DNA of 64,000 nt, taken from NCBI RefSeq assembly GCF_901709675.1, contig NC_051104.1, positions 3,455,501-3,519,500 of the forward strand. The letters run 5' to 3'. The position numbers and the translations under genes were made by a program. Below, one piece after another: positions 15,980 through 29,900 of this stretch. Every line of letters begins with the position of its first letter. Positions within the stretch are counted from its first letter, which is position 1. The notes below the pieces were generated by a model. That model ran no database searches, was not told where the DNA came from, and saw nothing but the letters and a program-made list of their open reading frames with translations. This DNA comes from Syngnathus acus (Eukaryota > Chordata > Actinopteri > Syngnathiformes > Syngnathidae).

Positions 15980-17944
15980 TGAAAATGAAAACAGGCTCTG
16001 AGTGGGGAAAGGCCCACAAACAGAGTGATGTTTATTTTGTTTGTTTTGCTGAGCGGGTTGCTTTGTTTATTTGATATTTGGTACATAAAAAGTATGTACA
16101 TAATTAAATTACAATTGAGTAGTTGTGTTCTTTATTAAAAATAGCTAACATGTTTATTTTATTTTTGTAATATTGCATCTATATTTTTTACATTGTTTAA
16201 ACATGTGACATGATTAAAAACATTGTTTGCACATTCATGTTAATGGTTGGATAAAATAAAACATGTTTTTATTTAGATTCATGTTTGATTCATGTCGTGA
16301 ATCAAGTCATGAATCGAGTCATGATTAAAAGCATTGTTTGCACATTCATGTTTGTAATGGTTGGTTAAATTGAAAAGTGTTTTCGTTTCGATTACATTTT
16401 CCTCATTTTGGCTAATGTTGACATCAAGATGAGCCATTTTTGCATTGATGTCATTTACCTTCATACTACTAAAGCAGGGGTGTCAAACTCATTTTTTTCG
16501 TTGGCCGCATTGTAGTCATAGCTTCTTTCGGAGGGCCATTATGACTGTCAACCCAAATAAATGTATGAGCACCTCATATTAGATACAGTAAAAGCTACAA
16601 AACAAACTGACAAATAACTTCTTTTCAAATCAGATGAGTAAAAACTGGTCAAATCTTTTTTTTTAAATATATTAAAAGTAAAGACAATTTGCAATTCTAG
16701 TAATGACACGAATTTGATGCACAAATTGTCTTCGCGGGCCACATAAAATGATGTGGCGGGCCGTATCTGGCCCCCGGGCCGTGAGTTTGACACCCGTGCT
16801 TTAGACCTTCACCAACAGAACTCTCCATCTGTTTACTTTCGTATTTTCAAGTGCAAGGCACACGTCCTAACATTCCGTTTTTCAGCCCCAGGAAGCAAAT
16901 AGGGTTTAGTTTTAGTTTTAAAAACTGCTTCATTTTGGATTATTCGCGGGATTCGTTTGGAAATTCCGGATGTGAGGAGGGCAAACTTTTGCGGTTGCCG
17001 AAGACTGGAGCGGCGTCAACGCTCGATTGGGGGTAGGTTTTTTTTCCACCCTGTCGCGGTGATTGTTAATCCTACTTTTATTTCTTTTTGTGTTTACGGT
17101 CTTCATTAACTAGCCAATCTTCGTGACCATAACGACTGAAGAGGCAGAACGCTAACTCGCCAAAGTGAATATAGTGAAAGTTAAAAACGTGAGGTTAAAT
17201 TAACACCAAAGGCATTGTTGGAAAAAAAAATAATGATAAGCATGTTAGAAAACCAAAGAAAGACTGAATTTGGCAAACTGAATAACATAAAAGAATCATA
17301 CACCAGGCGCACACGTCTTTATTAGGGTTAATGCCTGCTGATGAAGCAAGTAAACATGATATTTGGTAAATTGCTGAGCGTTAACGAAGTTACTGCGGGT
17401 GTAAGCCAATGGCTGTGTAACGCTAAAACAGACTCAGCCACTAGACTCAAGTCTGTGGTAACTCTAGTCAAAATGATGGTTTGTCAGGCCAAACTGAAAT
17501 TCAAATGGCGGGAAAGGAAGTTAATGACAGAGAAACGAGCTACGGTTGGAAGGGGAAGATGACCTTTGACCCTTATGACAGCGTCTCAAACGTGCAGTCT
17601 CAGCACTATGGCTCAAGTCATCTGTCCACTTCTTCAGCTGCTATGCGCAAGGAGGAGAAGGAGAAATACACATTCTAACAATGTGAATCCAAATGGTACA
17701 GAGGAATGAAAAGTGGCTGAAACCAGCATTCAAGTGCTTTTTAATAGAATATTCCAAAGCAGAAGTAAACTAGACTTAAATCATGCGGCTTAGACTGCTT
17801 GGAGGAAGTCTGGTGAGGCTTGGGTGCCCCCTGTGGAATCCAAGTGCAGGGCCACGCTCATGTTCATTGAACTGGCATTGCATGAGGGTCTGGTGGGATG
17901 TTTGTGTTTTCGAGTCCCTCTGCAAACTGGTACGCGATTGCGCT
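15980..17944. other. Opsin-actinodin convergent intergenic region
   Basis: The opsin (+) and actinodin (-) converge here. The sequence is AT-rich with local imperfect repeats (CATGATTAAAA...TTGTTTGCACATTCATG occurs twice, about 16207 and 16321) and a terminal-inverted-repeat element at 16475-16798. Short ORFs near 17340-17680 resemble nothing I know. Confidence 0.5.
16475..16798. mobile_element. Non-autonomous hAT-like DNA element (MITE)
   Basis: The left end CAGGGGTGTCAAACTCA is the near-perfect inverse of the right end TGAGTTTGACACCCGTG (16/17). The interior has the GGGCCGTATCTGGCCCCCGG-type segment typical of an abundant fish family. Flanking CTAAAG/CTTTAG extends the inverted repeat to 23 bp, so no clear target duplication could be set. 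It has no coding capacity. Confidence 0.75.
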
Positions 17945-20900
17945 CTACTTCTTGCGATAGTCGTCGTGCTCAGGGAAGCGGTCACCGTAGCTTCTCAGTA
18001 TGTCCTGGAGGCTGGGCATTCCCTGAGGGGGCGTCGGCATGTTGGAGACGTAAGGCTCCTCCTGGCCACTTTGGTAAGGCTCGGCCTCGTTTGGGTCTTG
18101 TTCTGACGCCTCCGGTTGGGTTTGGCGGCGCTCGGGTTGGACCTCGTGGCGGGGCTGTTCGGGTTCGAGGCGGCGCAAGCGGCAGTCGCGATCAAACTCA
18201 GGGTCGCAGTGCGGGTTAGCCGGCTCCAAGACGCCGCGGCGGGTGCCGTCGGCATTCAGGTGGGGCTCGTAGGATTCGGCGGGATAGGGGACGCGGCGGT
18301 GGACACCTGATCGGGGCTCAGTCGGCTGCAGCGGGAAGCACTCACGGTCATACCCGACGTAGCAGTCGTAACCTTCTCTGGTTTTTCCCGGGGGGCCCAG
18401 AGGGTGGCGCTCTTCCCTGGTTGGCTCCTCAGGGTGAGAGAACAGGTATTGCTGGCGGGCACCGTGGCGGTGCATGGCAGCGCTATCTCTCATGGCCGAG
18501 AAGGGATCGTTGGGGTCCGTTTCGGGCGTCACTTCCGTGCGCGGTGCATACGGGTCGCTGCCTTGAACCTGCGCCATGAAGCGGCGCATCATCGCGTACG
18601 GGTCGTTGGCGGGCGGCTCAACTGGGGCGCTAGCCTGATGATACGTGGAGTAAGGGTCGCCGACTCTGTTAGCATGAACGTTAGCATCTCTATACATGCC
18701 GTAAGGGTTGCTGTAATGGTCAGCAGCGGGAGGGGGGGCGCGGATTGCAGCCGCCTCCTCGCTCGCCTCCTGTTTGTACGCCTTAGGGGGCGTGGCGTAT
18801 TTGCTGGCGGTGAGGGGGTTGCAACCATCATCAAAGAGGGGGTTGCAGGACCCTGGGCCAGCCGGGGAAGGCAGGTTGTGTGCCCGGGGAGCCTGGAAGT
18901 AAAAATGTAGCTGCATGTCATTTCTGCCAGGATACTTGAGTACCTTTTTCAGGTATCTGTACTACAGAGGAGTTCACTGTACTTCCCAGGATGTAGATAA
19001 CTCACCAGTGGGGAGGCGGCGAAGGCGCAGTTTGGGTCCCTGAGCGGGTCACAGCTGGGGTACTGCGGGTAATGGCCGTAGGGGGCCTTCTTCGAAGGCT
19101 TGCAGGTAGGGTCCGCTTGGGGGTCGCAGTCCTGGTGAGCGTGGGCAGGAGGACTCCCGGCGGCGGGCGGGTACCCGTATGCGGCCCTCAGGTGGTACTG
19201 CTGACACTCGACATCATCGGCTCCGCAGATGCGCAGCAGCTCCGCCTTCTGTTCCTGAAAACGTTTCTACTCCATCGAGTCGACGGTTTGACGGCAAAGT
19301 CGAGTCAATATTGTGTGCTGTCATTTCTGTCAGGATACTAGAGTACCTTTTTCAGGTATCTGTACTACAGAGGGGTTCACTGTACTTGCCAGGATGTAGA
19401 CAACTCACCAGTGGGGAGGCGGCGGAGGCGCAGTATGGGTCCCTGAGCGGGTCACAGCTGGGGTACTGCGGGTAGTGGCCGTAGGGGGCCTTCTTCGAAG
19501 GCTTGCAGGTAGGATCCACTTGGGGGTCGCAGCCCTGGTGAGCGTGGGCAGGAGGAGCCCCGGCGGCGGGCGGGTACCCGTATGCAGCCCTCAGGTGGTA
19601 CTGCAGACACTCGACATCATCGGCTCCGCAGATGCGCACCAGCTCCGCCTTCTGTTCCTGTAAACGTTTGTACTCCATCGAGTCAACGGTTTGATGGCAA
19701 AGTCGAGTCAATATTGTGTGCTGTCATACCTTGGAGAGGAACGAGACTGACGAAGGCGCGTAGTAGTAGTGAGGCGGCTGAGGATCTTTGGCTGGGGCGG
19801 CAGACCGTACAAAAAGAGGGGCAGGGGACTTGGCCGGGGACGGGACGGACGCAGGCAGCACCAGCGGCAGGTAGGGACTTTTACCGGCCATCAAGGCGGC
19901 ATACAGGCAGGAGGCTTCCTTGGTGGGGTCGCAGGTTTTGAGTGGCGCTGGCTTGGGGGGCTCGGGCTTGGGCCGGCTGATATAGGATGCCACGCAGTTG
20001 GGGTCATCTGACTCGGAGCAGGACTTGTAGACCTCCCCCAGGTGGTTCAGGTAGGCCTTGTAGGAGCGACGACCTTCGGCACGGTTCTTGTTCTGGAGGT
20101 AGGCCAAGTAGATGCGGTCCAGCTCCTGGACCTGTGTGTATGTGTGTGTTTAGCCGATGTTGTCGAACGTGAATTCGGATCAATTTTCGACACAGCGTGG
20201 ACTCACCGCCTCCTGATTGCCGTTGTCGGTGAAGTACTTGTACCAGTTCCAGAAGTCCGAGTGCTGCTTGTACCAGCTGATGTTCCTGCGGTTGCGGCTC
20301 AGTCTCCTGTGGGCAGACGCCGCCTCCGCCCTCGCCTGGATGCCCCCCCCTCTCGCTGAGGGCAACACAAAGACACCGTTAATGGTTTGCACATCGCCGA
20401 GATGGCCAAAGTTGCAAACTACAGTTTAAGTAGAGCGAAAGGATGTTGGGCGGGTGTTGCTGCATTTACCGTCCTCTTTGGCCTGGTTGGCGACGGGTCC
20501 CGCAGAAACGTCGGCTGCAAACACAAGAGAGCAAAGACCAGGCATGTGAAGAAATTAGTTTGTGGCCCGGGTGCCTATCATGAGGACGTTTGGCTAACTA
20601 CACGGGCGGTTGCTGGCCTCCGCCGCCGCAGGGCTTTCTGGCTGCAGCTCTTTGTACATTTTATAGGTGGGCCCGTAACACGGGGCCGCATGCTGCGCCA
20701 TAAGTGAATTCAGCTTTCCTTTCATCTCCGCAGGGGAAAGGTGTGAATGCTTTCCAGAAGGACGAGCGGCAGGGCGATGATGACTTGATGCTGAGGAAGC
20801 ACTAATGGGTTTTACAGCAAGAAGAGGCACCGCTGCAAAATTAGCAGTCTCAGATTTTGCTGTTTATAGGAAGACGGAGTCAAATGTTTTTGTAAAAAGT

Positions 20901-21722
20901 ATCGTTTACGAGTTTTACATTTTTCTCAGTGCTGCTTGTGATGGGAATGGAAGGATCTTTAGGCTTTTTTTTTTTGGACCCAATCAACCTGCATCTGGCG
21001 CATGTAAAAGCAAAGGAAGCCTTTGAAAAGGCAATGCTGACACGTAGTCATTTTTTTCAACAGGGGCAAAACAATACGCCACTGCTGTTCAAATGGGAAA
21101 AGAACGGGCGGGGCTTGCGAAGCGACCAACCACCTCCCACCTTTGCCGACCCCAAGCAGGTGTGCGGAGGGAACGATGATGTTGATTTTTATTAAGACAA
21201 AGAGAGCATATGAGCAGAGCTCCTCGCCATCGTGGCAGGAATGGAAAAAAAGAACCACGAGCCTTTTAGCAGCTTGAATATTTGGTGTAATCGGCCATGA
21301 ATATGAAACACAGACGAATGTAGCCGTTGCAAAGCTATATTAGATTATGACCGAGAGACAGACACCGACAGACTTGCAGATTTTGTCAGCATGTCAGAAA
21401 ATGTGCTTCTTTGTGTCAAAAAAAAAAAAAAAAGGTAAAAGATGATTTTAACTTTGACTCCATGAGTCAAATCAGTACTTGTACTTTGATCATCCCACAA
21501 GTATCGGTACTTGTATCGGTGGGAATACTTTTGCCACCTCCTATTCCATGACGGCCACCCTCAAAAACTTTTGAGCAGTCCGCACTTTTGACTTTGGGTG
21601 AGTGCCGTTCCCAGCTCCATTGTGGTCAACTCACCGGGCAGCAGCAGCAGGACCACCACGATGGCGGCCAACGTGGCGGCCGCTGTTACGGCAGAGAGCC
21701 CGGTCCTCCTCGCTGCAGCCAT
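17945..21722 (-). CDS. Actinodin family protein (actinotrichia structural protein)
   Basis: Eight exons on the minus strand (21635-21722, 20602-20832, 20470-20514, 20207-20355, 19730-20131, 19409-19657, 19006-19254, 17945-18892) give 786 residues. Exon 1 supplies a signal peptide (MAAARRTGLSAV, then a hydrophobic run IVVVLLLLP). Exons 4-5 hold the family signature NISWYKQHSDFWNWYKYF, ELDRIYLAYLQNKN and RRSYKAYLNHLGEVYKSC. Later exons carry repeated C-x7-C motifs (such as CDPLRDPYC, CYVGYDREC, CDPEFDRDC) in a Pro/Tyr-rich background. Actinodins build the collagen-like fibrils of the fish fin fold and are absent from tetrapods. Exons 6 and 7 are a recent tandem duplication, phase 0 on both sides. 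I cannot tell which paralogue (and1-and4) this is. The small exon 3 and the donor of exon 2 (CCGT|GTAGTT) are the least certain parts. Confidence 0.9.
18917..19727 (-). repeat. 403-bp tandem duplication containing an actinodin coding exon
   Basis: Copies 18917-19319 and 19320-19727 share exon and flanking intron at an exact 403-bp offset. Each holds one 249-nt exon (19006-19254 and 19409-19657) with intact splice sites, no stop codon and phase 0 at both ends. The encoded 83-residue segments differ at seven positions. Confidence 0.95.
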
Positions 21723-22621
21723 GACTCTGCTCGTCTGCTCTAGTCCGGTCTCCTACCAAGGTGGTAAAAAAAAAAAAAAAAAAAACACTACTACACTACT
21801 TTGAACCTGCACTGCGCAAGGTCAAAAAAGTTCTCTTACCTGAAGTTGCTCTGATGACAGGAATTGATGGCGGTTCGAGTGTGTGCGATGCAGACCTCCC
21901 TGAGACAGACTGGCTTGCACGAGGACCTGGGCCAGGTTTTAAACCGGGCCCGTCCTCACAAGCTCACAAGAGGTATTCATTAACACACGCACACACACGC
22001 AGACAGAGCAGAGGGCCACCTCAACAGGGCCCCCCGTTGGCCGGCCAAGGGCGGCGCCATTGCGAGGAAGTGTCATTAAAAGACGGAAGAAAAAAGGTGG
22101 GAGGGCCACCCCCCTCCCTTTTGTTTCGGGGCAATGCTGAGCCATGGGCCTTCACTCCAATATGGTGCGTGGAAGTGTTCATTTCAAGGCCGCAATGCAA
22201 AAAGTAAACTGAAACAGCATTCCAAAAGCCAATACTTCAAATTGATGGAAATCCTTGCGGGTGGGGGGAAGGCGGTGTACCCCAACGCACAGTGCTTCCT
22301 TCTTTTATTGTCACTGAAGTCACCTCTCAGTACACACAGAGTGTTGCGAGGCCGAGGTTGGCGAGGTACTGGAAGACGCAGCCACATAAGCTCTTCTTGG
22401 CGTGCACCGCCAAACCGGCAATGGCAAAACAGCAGCTTGTAGCTCAGCACGAGTGCACGCACATGCACCAGCGCCAGCTGTTTTGCACGTGAGGAATCTG
22501 CTTGACTGCAGTCCGCCATACTTGCGCCTTCAAGAGACACATTTGCACGTGCCGTCGTCGAGGCTTCGGTTCCTAGGCGGACAATCACGTCGAAGCATCT
22601 CGTTTTGTGGGCCGGATCTTT

Positions 22622-22635
22622 GTTGCCATGGTAAC
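22622..22635. promoter_or_regulatory. RFX X-box palindrome, about 0.9 kb upstream of actinodin
   Basis: GTTGCCATGGTAAC matches the symmetric RFX consensus in full. Its target gene, if any, is unknown. Confidence 0.45.
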
Positions 22636-22923
22636 GAAGCCGGCGTGACCCTAATGTAGCGCGCGGGCCTTTGCGATCATGCGTGCATCGTGCGCTAAAC
22701 AACGTCCGCATTGAACTCTCCACCTCTCGCATAATGTGGCCAAGCATTTAGCGGCCGTTTTAGCTGGCGTCTCGTATGTAATTACGTTTCGCTAACAGGT
22801 GTTTCTGGTCCCCCAAACCTGCCCCAAAAATGCATACGCATAATTTTCTCCAAAGCTGGAATGTCCGCCATGCCCACGATTGGGAGGAAAACACCTGGTT
22901 GCGCCGGCTGTTTTTTAAAGACT

Positions 22924-22929
22924 TTTATT
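22924..22929 (-). other. Polyadenylation signal of cops9
   Basis: AATAAA on the minus strand, 47 bp past the cops9 stop codon. Confidence 0.75.
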
Positions 22930-22975
22930 GGACAAGTTATTTCATTTCATTTCAGGTGTGCGTGCGGGTAGACAG

Positions 22976-24683
<1,708 letters not shown>

Positions 24684-26022
24684 ATGGCGAAGACGATTTT
24701 TCCCCAAGAGAGCATCTACAACTATTTACCCGACAGTAAAAAGCCGAAGTAAGTCAGCGAAAAAATAAAATAAAAGCTAAGATCATATGTCAGCTGGGAG
24801 TTTTTAGGGATTGGATTCGTGTCTGGGGAGATACTCGGGAAGATTTCACAGATTTTTTTATTTTTAATAGCCGCTATTCATTCTGCACTGTTTCTGCAGG
24901 AACACGCCCAAATTCAGACCAGTGGTTACCCTGAAGGACAAGCCGCTCAAGAATGCAATGAAAACGATGGGACCAGCAAAAGTGGAGGCTCCCTCTCCAG
25001 AAAGATACCTCAAGAAGCATTCCAAAGTGCCGGAAAGTGAGTTGCCTCACCAACCCATATAAATCCGGCTACTTGTTTGATCGTTTCACTCCCTTTTGTC
25101 ACGCAGCAAAAGAACGTTTTCATCGCATGTGCACCGCAAAGAAACCGGCCGTCCCCTTGAGGTCAGAACACCCGCCTGAGGGCCTCTGCACCAAGAGAAA
25201 CATCATCAAGCCCACGACCACCAGACAGCAGGTTGTTTCCGTCGACACCAACCGAGGCCACAAGGCGCTCCTGGAACATTCGGGACTGGTCCCCAAGTAC
25301 ACCAAGAAAAAGGTAATGATTAAAAGCAGCGCGAGACAAACGTCTGAGACCTTCAAACCTCTACAGAGCTCCAGACGTGGCATGGCGGCAAAGAAATAAA
25401 TAGAGAAACAACAAGTGCACAACTTGCGGTCACAATATGGCGTATCAATTTTTGGCATCGAAACAGGCGCGCCCCAAATAGTCATTTGTGGACGCATTCC
25501 AGTGTTACGGTTCAACTCGCTTCCAGATTAACTGGCTCCCTGAATCCAAATGTGGCCGCTAGGGCAAAGCCAGTTCACACGTGGGACAAAACGTCTCATT
25601 TACATTAACAACTGGAAGCTCCCTAATCTGTGTCTCGGCCACCTTCAGGGCTACGGCCAGGTGCCCCAGTACTTGCGGCATCGCAGCGAGGAAGCGCAGA
25701 GAGCCGTAGACGACTACAAGTTTGTGGAGGAGGAGCGTAGCGCCTTGAGGCAGCTGTCGGATGAGGAGCGGCAGGCCAACCTGGAGGTGTGACTCCCCGT
25801 TGAAGCGGAACTGGCAAAACAATCTCTGAAGTTGCATTGTCTCCCCCTAAGAGCCTGAAGAGCATCTTGGCCAAGCTGAACGACAAGTACCAGCACCTGC
25901 CGGTGGTTGTGGACACGACGATGAGGAAGACTCGCAAGGGGCAGCTGGAAGCGGAGATGAAGCAGCTGGAGAGCGATGTGGTCCTGTTTGAGAAGTTCAA
26001 GACCATCTACATTGCTGATTAG
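24684..26022 (+). CDS. enkur: Enkurin (axonemal / sperm flagellum adaptor)
   Basis: Five exons (24684-24748, 24900-25036, 25107-25312, 25649-25786, 25852-26022) give 238 residues; human enkurin is slightly longer (about 256). Key matches are ESIYNYLP, KNAMKTMGPAKVEAPSPERY, LKKHSK, KKPAVPLRSEHP, SGLVPKYTKKK and the C-terminal enkurin domain (RQLSDEERQANLEGLKS-like, with S in place of G, EAEMKQLESD, FKTIYIAD). Enkurin is a microtubule-inner protein of motile cilia and an adaptor that binds calmodulin, PI3K and TRPC channels. The last acceptor (CCTAAG|AGC) is unusual but keeps the frame. Confidence 0.95.
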
Positions 26023-26902
26023 ATCTCCAAACGCGAGCGGCATTTCGTACTCCGTCCAACTTGCCGCATCTTGGCCTCAGGCTGCGTGCGTGGAGAAAGA
26101 TGCATGAACATTTTCAGACTTTTTCCCCACTCCAAAACTAGACTCCCCTGGCCCGAGCATCGGCAAAACCAATGCAAAGTGACCACATGTAAATGGAGTG
26201 ACCCGATTTCTGTGTCGGCGGGGTGAGAAATAGAACACACCGGGAAGGAAACTGCAATTGTGGTTTGTCGACACCAAATTGATTAAGTCCAACCGCAAAA
26301 GAGAAAAAATTATTTGTAGACACACTCATGGTTTGATGACCTCATTTTACTGCCGCAAGATATCAGCAGCACGTTCTATGTTCTTGCGCGTCTTGACCCC
26401 CAACAAAAAAACAAAGAATTGTGACGTCATTGCTGTCCGGTTATTAAAAAAAAAAAAAAAAAACGTCCCCTTGCTGCTATAATATCTACAACACGCGGGC
26501 AAGCGTTCGCTGCTGAAGCTTAAATCTAAAGAAATCCGGAGAAATATAAACGATTAACATTTCAGGAAGGTCGACCGGCTGAAATTGAAGTTGAGATGCA
26601 ACTACAAGTGCGCTTCAGACCTGCGCCGCTAGAAGGCAGCAGCTATCTGGTTATATTGCTTGCAGACGTCAACTCTGCGACATTTGGTTCAGGCTTTAGG
26701 GTACTTTGTCACGAATAGGTCCCGCTAGCGATGCATTAGTGCCGACGTCAAGTTTACACTTTAAAGTCAAAGCTAAAAATCCAGACGGGAGGGGTCATCG
26801 GTATCTCAAGGCACCACTGGCTTCTCCTTTGCTGTGTATATTCACAGATAAATATATATGTTCGATACATTCCGCGTATAGCGGGAGTCCGTCAGTCGTT
26901 TG
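26023..26902. other. enkur-fbxl7 tail-to-tail region
   Basis: The 3' ends of enkur (+) and fbxl7 (-) face each other. A poly(A) run is at about 26446-26463. No gene and no strong AATAAA on either strand was found. Confidence 0.5.
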
Positions 26903-29900
26903 TCAATAGAAGGCGGGGTCGGTGTGCTCGATGACGCATTTGCGACAGTGTCGTCGCACGAAGCGCAGCGCCTCGGGCGACACCTCGCACTCCTGCACGT
27001 TGAGAAGCTGCAGCTGGCAGCAGTTGGCGGCCAGCGCCCGCAGGCCGCGTCCCGTCACGCTCTCGCAGGCCCGCAGGCTGACGCGGCGCAAGGCGCTGCA
27101 GTAGAGGGCCAGCTGCTCCAGCCCGCCGTCGGACACCAGCGGGCACTTGCCCACGTCCAGCGACTTGAGCTTCGGGCAGCTGCGCGCCAGGTGGCCCAGG
27201 CCCTGGTCCGTCAGGCCCTCGCAGCCGCGGGCGTTCAGGTAGCGCAGTTTGGGGCAGTAGCGCGCCACGTAGCGCATGCCCACGTCGGTGATGCGCGCGC
27301 AGTGGGCCACGCTCAGGTAGTGCAGGCAGCCCTCCAGGCGGGCCACCTCGCGCAGGCCAAAGTCACCCACCAGACGGCAGTCGCTCAGGCTGAGCTCGCG
27401 GATGGACGGGCAGTGCAGGGCCAGGTGGCGCAGCGCCTCGTCGCTAAGCCGCGCGCAGCGCCGCAGGTAGAGGTGTGTCAGGCGGGGGCAGTGCGCCGCA
27501 ATGAGGCGCAGACCCTCGTCCTCCAGGCAGGAGCAGTCGCTCATGTCCAGGTAGTGGATGGAGATCTGCTGGCCGTGCAGGGGGGACAGCTGCAGCGACG
27601 CCTCGCGGGTCAGGCTGATGCACGTCACCTTGGAGCAGCCTGCGGCCGAGAGCAACAAAAACTGAACCAAATGAATTAATCTTTTTTTATTTCTATTCAT
27701 CATTAAGCTCAAGAAAAGTGCTGTCCTGTCAGAAACATGCATGAGCATGCAGGTGAGCCTCGTGAAGGACTGACTACCTGACAGGTCCAGGTGCTCCAAA
27801 TTGGGGCATCGCGACACCACCTCAAACACGGCCTCGTTGGAGATGTTGTAGCAGCCGGCCACCTCCAGGCGGCGCAGTTCCGGGCAGCACTGGGCCAGCG
27901 CGTGTAGCCCGCGATCTGTCAGCCTCTTGCAGCCGCTCGCCACCACCGTCTCCAAGGCCAGGCACACGTTAGGCGTGTCCTGGCACAGCCGGCGGGTCAG
28001 CGCCCGCACGGCGCGGTCGGCCTGCAGCAGCTCGCCGGCCAGCCGCACGCTGCGCCATAGCCGCGGGTCCCAGGCTACATTGTACCAGCGGCGGCATACG
28101 CGGGCGCAGCGGCACACTTGGTTGGTGGAAAGGTGCGAGAAGATCCGCAGCAGGACGCTGTCAGGGAGGAGGTCGGCGGGGCAGTGGCCCCTGCAGGTGC
28201 GGCCTCGGGAGCCTGGCTGTGGGTGGACCACAGCCACCGTCTCGGACGCGGCGGCCGACGACGACGACGTGGAGTTGCTGTCGTGGCCGTTGCTGGACAG
28301 CGCCGGAGAGGACAGAGACGACGACTTGAGGCCCGGACTCGCCGTCCTTGTGCTGGAATCCGCACCTGAACCGCCGTGACGTGGAAGGAGACGACATGAC
28401 CAATCAAAGCATGTTGGAGGCATCACTCCGGGCCATCGGTCAGCCCGGTTGTACGCCGCACGTCAGCGTCTGCCTGTCACGTTGGCCCCCGTGTGGATTT
28501 GCGTGTCGGGATTGTCAGTGGGAAGGACGACGATGGCTATTCCAGACCCGGACTCCATCTCGGAGTCTGATGACATCCGCAGACTCTTGTGGATCAAGTC
28601 GCCTAGCTTTGAAGAAAGCTCGGCTGGGACTTAAATCGCACATCCGGACGCAGGCGCAAGTGTGCTGCGGTCATTTTTTGCACCAGTTGCTGCCAACACA
28701 TTTTGGCTTCCTGACAGAATCTAAAAGGCGGAACTTTACACCTCTTCAAGGCACAGGAACACTACGCTATGTACAGTCCTGACTAAGAAGATAATTTTAC
28801 TCTTTACATTCTCATTTTTCTCTCATGACGTCATTTGGGTTGTCGTTCAATTGCTGCATGTTTGCATGTCGGTGGTGAGACGGAAAGCCTACAGGGATGA
28901 GGAAAAGTGCACAGTTTGCGTGACAACACTTTTTGTCTCCATGACAACCCCTGATGAAGAACATGTGATGTGAGCAAAAGGACATTGACTTCATTCGTGA
29001 ATCAACCCAGTGGAATCCGCACGTGGCCGTCGCACCAACGTCGTGTTGACTCACGCGCTGGAGTGTGCCGCGGGAAATCGAGGCAAACGAGTCAAACATC
29101 TGGACTTCGCCGCCGAAGTGAACGAACAGGGCAGCTGCGCCGAGGCACATTCGGGCTGGAATAATTTGCCGCTAACAGCCAAATTGGATCCACGGTGGTG
29201 CGAGGCAAGCGGGGCGCGGCGGCGGCGGAATCCAATTAGTGTCAACTTAGCCGCCGCTTTGATACCCATTTTTGATGCCGTTCTATCTTTATGGCCCTTC
29301 CAAAGGAAGCGAGAGGAAAAGGAAGGAAGATAAATTGGCAGGAGCGCCTGCCGACTTTAGCAGAGATGGAGGCAAGCGCACGGGTGGAGTGACTGCAAAC
29401 TCAAACTGCGGGGATTCTTTTTTTTTTTTTCAGGCCAGTTCAGCGCTCCCACGTAGACGGAGCTCGGCCGAGTCAAAAGGTGCAAGTTTTCCGGCTGCGT
29501 CGGTTTGTGTACGGCACCATTGCGGCAAGCAACAAGGAGCCCGGGATGCTGCCTGGATTGGAATTGAATACGTGGAAGTTAGCGAGCGGCACTATCGCCA
29601 AAGCCTTCGTTCCAGGAAGCGCTGAGGTCACAACGCAAGTCGTGGGACAATAGACGCCACTGTCAGGAAGCGGACTGCCCTGCTCCCAACCCTTTATCTG
29701 CACACCACCACCATTCTCTAGACCAGTATTTCCCAACCACAGTATGCTGTGAGAGATATTCAGCTGTGCCATGGGAAATTGTCCAATATTAATTACAGCG
29801 TGCATTGTAATTAGGATCACCAAATCACTGGTCAGTTAGCGCAAGGCCTGGTCAGCCACTTGCTAATCGCGCATGCGTGGCTAATCTGAGAATCATGTGT

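Larger units (their letters stand above)
21723..22975. other. Actinodin upstream / cops9 downstream region
   Basis: No coding gene is visible. Minus-strand transcription of actinodin probably starts near 21.9 kb, where a TTTAAA TATA-like element sits at about 21936. A perfect X-box GTTGCCATGGTAAC is at 22622-22635. A poly(A) run lies at about 21767-21785. Confidence 0.4.

Noticed and set aside
19255-19285. An in-frame stop just before the second actinodin exon copy, suggesting a pseudo-exon
   Set aside because: The stop lies upstream of the TTTTCAG acceptor, so it is intronic and does not break the exon.
26900-27679. 259-codon plus-strand ORF rich in Ala, Gln and Val
   Set aside because: It is the antisense of the fbxl7 leucine-rich repeats; GC-rich codon bias opens the frame.
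26903-28426. fbxl7 starting at the ATG near 28426 as a two-exon gene
   Set aside because: Sequence above 28365 does not match the family and follows a good acceptor; conserved exons 1 and 2 were found upstream.
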